Assembly: GCA_028564705.1 (NCBI GenBank)
Contig: JAPXFQ010000184.1
Location: 2,038,501 to 2,102,500 of the forward strand
Direction: 5' to 3'
Source of the DNA: Apricaphanius iberus
Lineage: Eukaryota; Chordata; Actinopteri; Cyprinodontiformes; Aphaniidae
Length of the DNA stretch: 64,000 nt
Part shown: positions 37,001 through 49,000 of the stretch, piece after piece
How positions within the stretch are numbered: position 1 is the first letter of the stretch
How the letters are laid out: the number at the start of each line of letters is the position of its first letter
The notes under the pieces: generated by a model
The model's input: the letters and a program-made list of their open reading frames with translations, nothing else
The model's database searches: none
Told to the model about the DNA's origin: nothing
Position numbers and translations under genes: made by a program

Positions 37001-40000
37001 TAGGAGGTTAGAAATAATAAGTCACTATTATTCAGTCAAAAAACTCGTAGGAGTCCCTGTGTCAGGAGAGAGTGAAAACGTATTTTTTCTTCGTTTGGTC
37101 GCAGCACAAGCTAAGAAAGTATTTAATCTGTTGATTTTGACACTAATGTTGGTTTTTGTCAGACCAAATGCAAAGACTTCTGAAAACTTGTGGCTCGCTG
37201 CTGCGCCATGCTTCACTGATTGTTTTCCTCAGAGACACAAGAATCACGTAGGTGACCTATTTTTGGTTCAAAATGGCAACTTTTGCCAAACATGATGGAT
37301 TATAATGTCCGGAATGAAGAAACTGTTCACGTATTTAAAATGTAACACGTTTTATTCTCGATCCCTCTCACATTAGAAAACAGGTAGTGTACATGATATG
37401 CCACACCGTCAAATATCGGGAGAAATTCAGAAGACTGGTGGCCCCGGGACATTTTCGGGACAGGCACTGAAATTTGGGAGCCTCCCGGGAAAATCGGGAG
37501 GGTTGGCAAGTATGGCATATACAATAGGCCCTACTGCTTGGTTATTTCTCTTTAGTCTGTACAAAGGATGGAATTACATTTTGGTAGAGTCCAGTGGGTT
37601 AGTCCATCGATCTTCATCTGCTTATCCAGAGTCATGTCACGGGGACAGCAGCTTAAACAGAGATATTTCTGTTTTTGGTTTCATGTTTTAAACACTAATG
37701 GTCATCATAGTAAATTCCATAAAATAATGGTAGTAACATTGGATTTTAAGGTTTGGGTTGGTGGGATTGTTCTAATTTTTCCAGGTTTGAATTTCCAACC
37801 ACCATGCTGCAGTTTATTTTTATAAATATTTCATGAATTGTAACTCTTACGAGTCAGTGTTGCTCTGATTTTCTTTACAAAACCGTGTTCCCATCATCAA
37901 ATGTTTTATCTCTGTTCAGGTCCTCAATGCACAAAAAGCTGGATATAAGGCAGCCATTGTTCACAACGTGGACTCTGATGACTTAATCAGCATGGGATCC
38001 AACGACTGTAAGATTATCACTCTGCTACCGCTCATATGCTAATAACTAATGCTTGTTGAACGGAGAAAAAGTCCAGCAGCATGTGTCCTGCAGGAAGGTT
38101 ATAATGTTCTGGTGTAACTCCACGCCAGGGTGATATTTACAAAAATCTAAGCAGATATGCCAGTGTTAAATGATCAAGGCTATTTTTACTTGTACTGAAC
38201 ATTTCGCTGACCCTTTGAAACATGGTAATAATTGTCTAAACCAATTCAAAAAGCGGTAAAAGATGACTTTTATTTAGAAAATATCAACGATATGTAACGA
38301 GTAAGCTTCATGGTTTCATTCAGTCTGTGTCTTTTAATGCGAAGGATCAGTATAAATAAACTCACACACACTGAATAGTTAAGCAAATACCGCAAAAAAG
38401 GATTCATAAAAGTAATAATGAATATACATAAAAGGTATATTAAGTAATAGTATTATTTCCATTAATGTATACTACTGTGAATTGTACAAATGTGAATGAT
38501 TTTGATCATATTGAATGAGGGGTAGGTGAACATAAGATGCCTACTCCTTTTGAGCGCTTTCATCGTTGTAATGTGTTGAATTCTGTAAGAATATAACACT
38601 TAACTGCTCAAATAAAAAATGGTAATTATTGTATTAATGATGTCTGAGACGGTAGCAAACAGTAAACCGATTTTATTCCTACTTTATCCCCTGAACTAAA
38701 ACACAACAATTAAAATAAACAGAGCTGACATTTCTGCCGCTTTATTGATTCGCTCAAACTGTATAATTTTATTGCGGGTTAGTTTTCGGAATAAATCATA
38801 GAAAAATGACTCCAATGGAAACTGTAAATTACTAAATGATGAACACTGATGAGTGAAGGTTGCTGAGCTGTAGCCTTGGTATCGCATTCACAGGTTGTGG
38901 TTTCTTCGTCAAAATGTTTAAAAGCAACATAGAGCATAACATTATTAGATTATGTGAATAGAACCTCATTAGTAAAACGTGATAAAATAACAGCTTTAAA
39001 GCTGAACATGTTGTTGTTGTTGACACCTTTCCTTTTTGACATTAATAATGCCTGACATAACGAACGTATTTTTCTTTTCTTTTTAGTGGATGTTCTGAAG
39101 CAGATAGTTATTCCCTCTGTGTTTGTGAGCGAGCAGACGGCTACTACTCTCAAAGACGACTACATGTACGATAAAGGGTGAGTCTGAAACAAAAGGTTCA
39201 TTCAAACAGAACCCATTTCCTTCTCAGCTCATCTCTCGCTCTTCTCTGAACTATTTTCCTTTTACTAGAAGCAGCTGTTTGTTGACCCGCTACGTGCTGA
39301 ATTTAAGGCTAATTTATACAAGAATATCTGAACTTTACTGTGAAACATTCTCTCTGGTACTGATGTAATATTTCTCAGATTTTTATGTGTTTTGTACCTC
39401 AATGAATCTGCCTGTTTCACCAGAGGACACTTGGTCCTGATCCCAGACTTCAGCCTGCCTCTGGAATACTACCTGATCCCCTTTCTCATCATAGTGGGAA
39501 TCTGCCTCATCCTCATCGTGGTTTTCATGGTGAGTCCATCTCTTCTTAATAAAGCCTTTATTACAAGTATGTGTTGTTCTCTAAAATAGTGATGACATTG
39601 TATTATTTTATTTTATTTAAGCCTAGAGATTTTTGACAAGTAGAGATGATTCTGTATAGAATTTGGGATTAACTCCTTGGGATCTTTATTGGCAGGAATC
39701 TGGTGACACGATATGCATCACAGTACGGGGGACAATGCGATATATTGCAATACTTGGAGTTAGACTATATATTATTATTTTAAAAACTGAATTTTACTGT
39801 AGAAAATCTGTCACAGTATTCTAAACACTCCAACCTGTTTCATCCATAACACATCCAGTTTTATTACTAAATCTAGAGGATCCGCTGGAACGAAGAAGGT
39901 GGAAACAGCCAACAATACTTTTCATTTTACTACGAAAATGTCTGTTGTCCTTAAAGGCTCCGTTCAAATGATAAAATAAAAAATCCATACATTGCTTTTA

Positions 40001-43000
40001 AATATTGACACAATATTGTAACATAAAGTATTCGATATACCAGGATATCGATATTTTCTTTCTACTAACTTCCGATCTCGCGTTCTTGTAAAGCTTTGAC
40101 CTGTCTCTATGAATTTAAAACCATTCTGATTTCTCTACTGAGGTGTAATATGAAAAGATGTAAGTATATTCAGAAATATTAGCTCCAGCCTTCTACCGGT
40201 CTGTTCATTATTTAATCTTGGTAAAATGAACTGCAGACGTCTCATAAAATACAGTTTCTTTTAAAAAGCTTCTGTGCTTCACCTTAGTCTTTCTCGCCAC
40301 ACTTTCCAATAATGCAACGGGTGTTACGTTTTTTTTTTAACTTTTTCTTGAGTTTTTAGAGACGTCTGGAGACTGATGTGAAAGCACACATTGCTCCCAA
40401 TGCACACCCAAAACACTCAAAGGCGACCCAGTCCTCATGCAGCGACCCGTCACAGCTGTAAGCCTAAAAAATTGTGCCTTTGCTGCGTGGGGAAATATTT
40501 GATTACTGAGTATTTTTGGCCAGTGTAGCCAAAAATCTTCTGATTCCGACCACCAGTCGATGCCTCTGTGGTTTTCCAGTGATGGGTGTTTTTACCTCCT
40601 TATTTCCAAGAGTTTGAAGGACTTTCGTCTTTTAACACAGATCACCAAGTTTGTCCAGGATCGACGCAGAGCTCGGAGGAGTCGTCTGCGGAAGGATCAG
40701 CTGAAGAAGCTTCCCATCCACAAGTTCAAGAAAGGTAAAGTACCCCTAAAGCATCATAGTGAGAATCACTGTGAAGTTCTCATTGTTCTTGGCTTATTGC
40801 GTGTTGAAACAAAAAAAAGGAACTAAGCACATGGAAAATTACATTATATGTATTCTTGTCTCCCTTTAACTTCGTGATAGTAAGTCTTTGCCAACTCTCA
40901 ACAACCACTTTAAATAGAACCAGTCGCTCAGAAACGATGCACATAAAAGCATATTGGTTAGCCTGTGTCCCGTGTTTCCGTTTTCTCTGCTTCTCTGCTG
41001 CTGATCCGAGCGGAAGGGAAAATACCATCGATTTGTTTGCATGGCACATCTTTCCTCACCAGAGCTCTGCACCTTGGACTTAATCGGATTAATGCGGGCT
41101 TGATTTCCCCACGAAGCCCACTGCTGCAGATTAGAGCTCGTCTCTGGTGAGAGGGGACACATGACTGCTGATTCGGAATGTAGCTGTAGAAGTTGGTTGT
41201 TTTCTCAGGCAGAAGGAGGAAGAAATGTTAGAAAGTGACCGCCGCATCCAAGCGCAGCTTCTTCTGGGGAGCTCTGTTTTGCAGACTGGAGAGCAGTGAC
41301 TTCAGTCAGCTGTGCCGGGGAAACACCAGGGGAGCTTTGGAGAAAATAGGTGGTACATAATAATCAGCCCTGCGAGGCCCCCTCCCCTCAGCTGCAAAGC
41401 CTTCAGAGTGAAGTGGCTGATTGAACCAAGACGCTAGGATCTGCCTGGAGAGCAGAGACGCATCAGTGCACCACCCATAAGCGATGAGTGTTGTTCACAT
41501 TAGCCACGTCATAGCTGTGTGTGCGCACGGTCGGACGGAGGGTTTCCACACTCAGCTTTGGCTTCTCTTGCAGGGAGTCCTGATGTCCAAGAAAAGGCCT
41601 CTAGGGTTGGGGTGTGCACTTTCTGCCAGCTGAGTCGCAGCGTTCGGCGGCAGAGGACGGGGACGCCAGCTCTCTGCCTAATCACTTTTCGCTCTGTAAC
41701 TTTGCACCATACCGATTTCTCTGATTGGAACCGGGTCACTGCTAGAGTGTTTTAAGAGCAGGGACGTCTATAGTTGTGGATGCAAATGGAAAAAAATGTA
41801 TGTGTAGAAATCAGACTAGTTTGTCTGCTTCTTGCATATTTGAACTGTTATTGAGCAGCTAAAAACATATCGGGAGACTTGGTTTTCATTTTTCTTTGCT
41901 AAATTTTATTTATGTGGCTTTCAAGGTCTCTCAGCTTGGCAGTTTTGAGTAGAAAAATATTGGTGCACTACAGTCTTACGGGGGGTTGTTGTCAGGCTGC
42001 GCTCTGGCAGGTAAGAGGAAGATGTCATAGCCAGCGTTGATTTTAAGATTTTTGTATCGGAGAATTAATCAAATAGCCATTCTTTACAGCAGATTTTTGT
42101 TGATTCCAGTTTTGAGTGATTCAAACATTCATTTATTTTTCACGCAAAGATGCCGTATTGAGTAAAATAATAAAACTAGCTTGGTGGCCATTGGGTAGCA
42201 AATAAAGGGATTAAAACTTTGCTCCTATTTCTGCAGTTAAACCCTCAGATAAACACACCGTCCAATCAAAAAAGCCTTTTTTTGCTGTTGCTTTTGTTTA
42301 ATAGAATATGCTGCAAAATGGAAAAAACTAAATTTTATTTTGGAAACAATACATGAGTTTTTGTTTTTAATTAAAAATCTAATTTAGTTCTGTGGTTTAG
42401 TTTTTTAGAATCAGGAAAAACATTAACGTTGAACTAAATGGAAATAAAATAAAAAAAATTTAAACAAAAGTTGCATCTGATCGGAAGAAAAACAAAGGAA
42501 TGTCTTCAACTTAATGAAGAAATCCATGGAATAAACTAATCCTTCTATAATTTGTGTGATTCTGTTTTGTAAATCCTGTGCAGATATTGCACGGAAGCTA
42601 AGAAACTGCTGCAACTTTTTTTGTTACTTTAACATATGAAAAAATGTAAGTTTAAGAAACTTAAGAGCAATTCTGTGGCTCTGAGTTGCTGCCTGCCTTA
42701 ACCCGTATCTGACTCTGTTAAACTCTACAAAGAAAACTTTTGCTGGTTGCTTAAAGAATTAAACATCTAGATTTGTCCAGTATTTTACATGCAGTCAGAG
42801 AACGGAAAATTGAATTATTCTGATGACCAGGACAATAGATTGGGGCAGCTTTGGAAGTGGTAAACTGTTTTAACATTAATTCAGTAAATTAAAATGATTT
42901 TCTAGTCAACTAGCTTGGCAGTGGTTCTCTATGAGGAAGAGAAAGTGTTTTTACAAACACATCCATGTTCCCTGCTCCTGCTGCTGCTGTGCTGGCAGGA

Positions 43001-46000
43001 TTCCTTCCTGCTGATGAACACTTCTTCCCATCTTCGCAGTTGTTTCACACATTTTTTCATTCTGCTTTTTTGAGAAACTGGTTTAAGGATGGAAAAGAAA
43101 AAAATCAATGTCCTACAATTTTTTTTAGAAAATGTTTAAATACTAGTTGACATTTTCAATCCACGAATAAAAATGCATCAAGGTCGAGTCTGATGGTAAA
43201 GTTCGGATTTCCAGTGGTAAAACTGACCAGTACCAATCTCTGGGCAAATGATTGATGCATCTCTAGTTTTTTTTTTTTTTTATCTCTAAAATCCTTTTCA
43301 ATAAGAATATGTTTGTATTTATGAAGACGAGGTGGTTTTGCAGCATCCGACTTGCATGTACGTGAAGCCAGAACCTCAGGCTGACATGAATAGCAGACAA
43401 ACACATTGTGTGTCTTTCTGTATGGATAAATACACAATGCCCTAATGGAAACCACGCCACCCATGTCATTAGCACACAATAGCAGTTAGAGCAACAGAGG
43501 ATCTGTGTCAGTGTGTGCATAGATTATGTAATAGCAGCTGCCCAGGCTGTCGGACTACGCCGCTGCCCTGCCGTTAACTTGACTTATGCTCCGGGTTTCA
43601 TTACAGAGACTTACATCATCCTCGCTCGCTGGCTGGTTTCCGTTGTTCAGATTAGCGAGTGTGGCTAACAGAACGGCGAGTGTTTTTGACTGACAGAATG
43701 TGGACTGTTCCTCTGGTCCCTCCTTGGTTATGATGACTCACTCCATGCCTTTCTGCAGCGTTCTGCGTCCAAACGGATCAGAAACACACCCAGAGAGGGA
43801 GAGTAGCTGCAGTGTGTGTGTGGAGCATGTTGATGTCGGTTCAGAGGAGCTTTCTCCGTCTCTCCAGCCTCAGTGCCAGTCGACCCGGTCTGGTTGGTTC
43901 CTGCTGTGGCGCGCCTGAAATGTCTTTTTTTCCTTCTCCTCTCTCCTTAGTAGTCTTTTTTTTTTTTTCTGTCACACTCTCTTTCATTCGCTCGCTCTAA
44001 CTCCCCCACAGACACATTCATCGCTCATCCCAAGTTCAGTGGGCCAGCGTGGCTCCTTTGAGAGCCAGGAATGCCGACATCCTGGACAATTAATGAAACG
44101 GAGGAGGGAAGAGGAGCTCCCGGAGCCTTAGTTCCAAACATGATCTGGGCTCAAAGTGTTCGACGGAAGGGATTCCCAGCAGCTGACAAAGCGACCAAAT
44201 GTAAAGCTCAATCTCTTTAGGTTGCATAAAATAAACAGTGAAGGCCACATTTAAGAATGGGTCAAATGAATTCATCTTTTATTGCAGTAACATGAGACAC
44301 GCTGGAAAAATGTGAATATCAAAGCTTTCATTTGACTACAGAGGGATTTTGACTGGTTAGCGGTTTATTTAGACGCCTAAAAGCTAATTTCCACTTTGCT
44401 AGTAGAGACCATATTCGGCCGTTTCAAAGAATCTGATGGCATACAAGTTAGCAAGGTTGCCAGGACCTTTTAAAAGTTAAAATTATAATAATCCCTTAGA
44501 ATCACAGAACCTCCACTGTACTTTACAGTGGGCATGAGCTGCTGGTCTACTCATTTATCCCCAGAGAAAACACGTTTACAGCTAAAGACCTGGGATATTT
44601 GACGAGCTCTGTGTTTGTTTTGCATTTGTTATAGTAGGACAGAAGATGCATCGTCTGTCCAGCAGCTCAACTAAATATGATATCTAATGGTTGTTCTGGA
44701 GACCTGGTGACTCCAAGATGTCACCGTTTGCTACATTCCTTACAGTAATCCTGACTGTAAATGGTCTGTCACAGTTTCATTAGTTTAAACTTTTTAAATT
44801 ATTGCTCTGACAATCCAGACACATCTACCTCCGTTGAATGGGATCTTCTCTTGTTTTCCCCCATATTGATGAGTGTCTTATTTACAGAGGTGGTTAGAGT
44901 AGCCAGGAACTGTACTCAAGTAAAAGTAGAACTACTTTAACGTATTTTACTCAAGTACAAACTAGTAATCCTAAATAATACTCAAGAGTAAAAACAGTCG
45001 GTATTGAGTGTGTGTTCTGAGATCGTAGCCTATTATTTAATACTTAAAAATTATATAATTAGAAAAAATATTCTGCACGTTATGTGCCAATTCTTAAGAC
45101 TAAAATATATGGATATAATAAATTGTATAATTGTTTCTGTACTTTGACTTGTTATTTAACATGTTTTCCAAATCCTTTTGAACTTACAAGTAACTAAAAG
45201 TAAGGAAGCCAATATTTACAGCAGCTTATCTACATATGTTGGACAAGAGTAAGGTACCTCCACTTAAAAGCAGCCTCAATAAAATAACAATGAAGCTTTA
45301 GTACAAGCAAGCGGTCTTACTTCAACATAAATTGTATATGTGAGCCACCTTCATTTTTCTTTTCATTCAGTAAAGTTACTTGCTGTGGGAAGTAGAGCCA
45401 GGAATCTTACTAAGAGCAATACATCATAATACTAATTAAGTCAAAGTAAAAGGTGCAGTTTAGTAAAACTACTAAATATTTTTGTGGGATTTCTTTCAAA
45501 GTTACTCAGGTAGATATAACTGGGTTAATGTAATGCTTACGTAGGAGTTCCTAGAACATTTGATCAACTTTAAGATTGTAGAAAAAAAGACTAAATGATT
45601 CAGGTCTTTTTATTTTAAAGGTAGTGATTGTTCTAAAACAAAAAAAAACATTTTTGTATGCCTGTTATTCCCAGCTGAATAACCTTCTAATAAAAGTTGG
45701 ATTTGTCTACATTTCTTTGTCAGTTATTTGTAATAAAAGATTAACTTAAATGTTAAGTCAATATACAGACAGAAGCTTCTGAGAATGATCTCTGTGATCA
45801 TTCCAGGTGAATTATTACCTGCTGCTCTGCATTTTTATCACTGCAACAATCATTTTTAGGCTTTTAAGACCTTGAGGTTTTATATTCAGCTTAAGAGGTC
45901 GTCCAAACAGAAGGACGATGTTCTGAGGGGCCCATATTTACATGATAAACAGTCCTGTTTGGTTTCTCTGCAGTCGGAGTTCAGAAAAAGCCACTGAACT

Positions 46001-49000
46001 TTTCTTTTTCCTGCTTCTCAGAATAGCTCCGTTATTGCTCCAGATCAGCAGTTCCTGAGTGTAGTCTTGACCCGTGCCTGCATTTACACTGTCTCCCATT
46101 CACTCTGGATGTCCAGCTTTGTTAGAGAGGAGGAAGATTTGATCAAAAAGACAGCTAATGAGAATGATGGCTCTACTTATGTTTAGGAGTAAAAAAAAAA
46201 CAACTAAACGAAAGCGGAGCTGAAGGTGTAAAGGGGTAGATGGATCTGGGCATGTTGCCTTTAGTGGATGATGCTTGGAAAGAAAAGGAAGAGGGGAGGA
46301 GGTTTCGATGCGACTCCCCTTCCTTATACGGTCACATGTAGCCCTGGCACGAAGACAAAGTCCAGTCAGGGAAAACATACTCTTCTAAAACTTACGTAAA
46401 CACACGGACCCACAGCCCTCCACTCCCCTGCAGGGAATGAAGGGGGAAGGAAAAACAAAGAGGAACTCTGCGGAATCCGTGAGGAAGTACGGAGATAAAT
46501 TCCTGAACTTTGAGGGCGCGCAGAGACTTAGAGGCACTTATTGCATCAGAGGCTACTCAGGCTGCTGGCTGTGGACCGGTCTGCTGGGTGGGACATATTT
46601 GGACAAAGAATGGAGGGAAATCCAACTTATGAGGAAGCAGAGTATCTAATTGCCTGAAGCATCGTGGAGCAGAGGACTTTGACAGGGTCTTGTAAGAGTA
46701 TTCATACACACCAAATGTTTTTACTTCTTTTTGCATTAAATCTCCAAACTCCAATGTCTATTACATTGGGGCAAAAGTATTTAGTCAGCCAGCAATTGTA
46801 CAAGTTCTCCCACTTAAAAGGATGAGAGAGGCCTGTACTTTTCATTAGAAGTACACTTGGACTGAGACGGAATGTAAAAGAAAAACCACCTTGTATGATC
46901 TTTAAAGAATTTATTTGTACGATGCTGCAGAAAATAAGTATTTGGCCGATAAATAAAGTTTATTTCAATCCTTTGCAAAGTAACCTTGGTTGGCGATAAC
47001 TGAGTTCAAACATTTCCTGTAGGTCTGTATCAGGTTTACACAAACTGTAGCTGGTATTTTGGCCCATTCTTCTAGACAGATGTTTCCTAGAGCTGTGATG
47101 ATTTGACTTTCATCTCCCTCCACAGATTCTCTATTGCACTGAGGTCTGGATACTGACTCTAGAACCTTGAAATGGGTTTTACTTAGCCACTCCTTCATTG
47201 CCCAGGATGGTTTGTTTGGGATCATTGTCATTCTGTAATATCCAGCCAGATTTCATCCTCATTGCTCTCACTGATTGATGATTTTGACCCAAAATGTCAC
47301 GATACATGGCCCCATTAACTGCCACTATAGTTGATCTCTCTCTATTCTCTATTATAGATTGGTTCCTCCCAGTCTTGTGCACCCGTTTCGGATGTGATCA
47401 ACCCATTAAATGCCGTCAGACTGTGCCCTCTCTACCTACTGAAACGTATTTTTCTGTTTGGCGTTTAAAACCTCTTCAAATTAGGTTTAGGCATTTAAAA
47501 GAAAGTATATTTGTCCTTCTGTGACCTTAAGGTTGGGACATAAAACTTCTGGGTTGGTTAAAATTGGTTTGATAACTCCAGTTACGATATGCTACTCTAA
47601 GTATTTTTGACCCGTGCAGAGAGTTATCCGTTATCAGCGATACGAATGGTAGATAACCTACTAGTAGTTAGAGATGGCACAGTCTGGTGGCATTTAATAG
47701 GAGTGATAACCGCTAATAACGGCCATTTGATGGATTGACATCCGAATCGGCTGTCTTGTGCAGGTGTACAATCTTGTCCCTGGCATCCTTTAACAGCTCT
47801 GGTTCTGGCTATGGTGGAGGTTATAGTCTGACGGAAGGTTTGGATAGCTGTCTTTTATAAAGATAACGAGTTCAAACAGGTGCCAATAATAAAGAGGGGG
47901 ATATAAGAGCTTCTTAAAGAAGTAGCAGGTCTGTAGGGCCCAGAATTTTTTGCTTGGTTGCAATGGCGAAATACTTATTTTTTGCACCAGTATACAAATA
48001 CATTCTTATAAAAATCATACATTGTGATTTTACTAATTGTTTTTTACCGTTTGTCATAGTTGAGGTATACCTATAATCATTATGCCTAGAGGACCCTGGT
48101 ACAGACATTTTTTACTTACCAGTCTAGTAGCAATACGACTAATTCAGCATCCTACTGTATCTCTAACATCTCTCTCACAGGAGCTGAACACACAAAACTT
48201 AAAACTTGTAACACTGGGTTTTAGAAGCTAATCCTACTTTGACCTAAACCGAGCAACAGTTTAACAGAAAACATATTTTACAGCGGTGAAGGGAAGGAAG
48301 TTTTCTCTCGCCTGCGTCTTCTCCCAGCCTTCCGCTCTGAGGGAGCAGGCACCGTGGGAGTTGCGGCGTTATCCAGTTATACGACGTAACTGGAACAGCC
48401 TGGTCATGAGCTTCAGCGTACAGCCCCCTGGATCAGCATACTGCAACTTTCCTTACCCCCGATTCAAAACGGACGCGGCCCGGTATTAATAATCATAACG
48501 ACCCTTCTCCAGCGGTGAAGCTCCAACAGCTTTCTGCTCTTGCTGTCCAGTTTCTATCCCTCGCTTTCTTCTGATAGCATCTGCAATGGCTCAAGTCAAA
48601 AAAACTGCGGGATTGCTTATATTGTTAGGTAGCGCAAAGCGTACTACCGTAAGGCGAAACTCAGTCACTATATCTGGGGAAGCGGTCCACGGGTGAGAAG
48701 TTCTATAGTGTGGATTTCAGCAGGACGCCCTCCCGTGTAGTGACGGGTCAGAAAACGAACATCAAAAATGTTTTTTGTGAAACTCCGAAAAACATCAAAG
48801 ATGCTTTTTGTGAAACATAAACGTCTCGAAAACATGTTATTTATGGTGTAAAAGTAGCGGAGTGGGTCTTTAACTCTTTCAAACCTAAGCCTTAAAATTG
48901 ATGTCTTGACTTTTACTATTTCAGCTGTAAAAAAGGATAATGATAAACAATTACTTTAATCTTTGACTTGTGAATGGATTTGATTCTTAGAATTTTCGAT

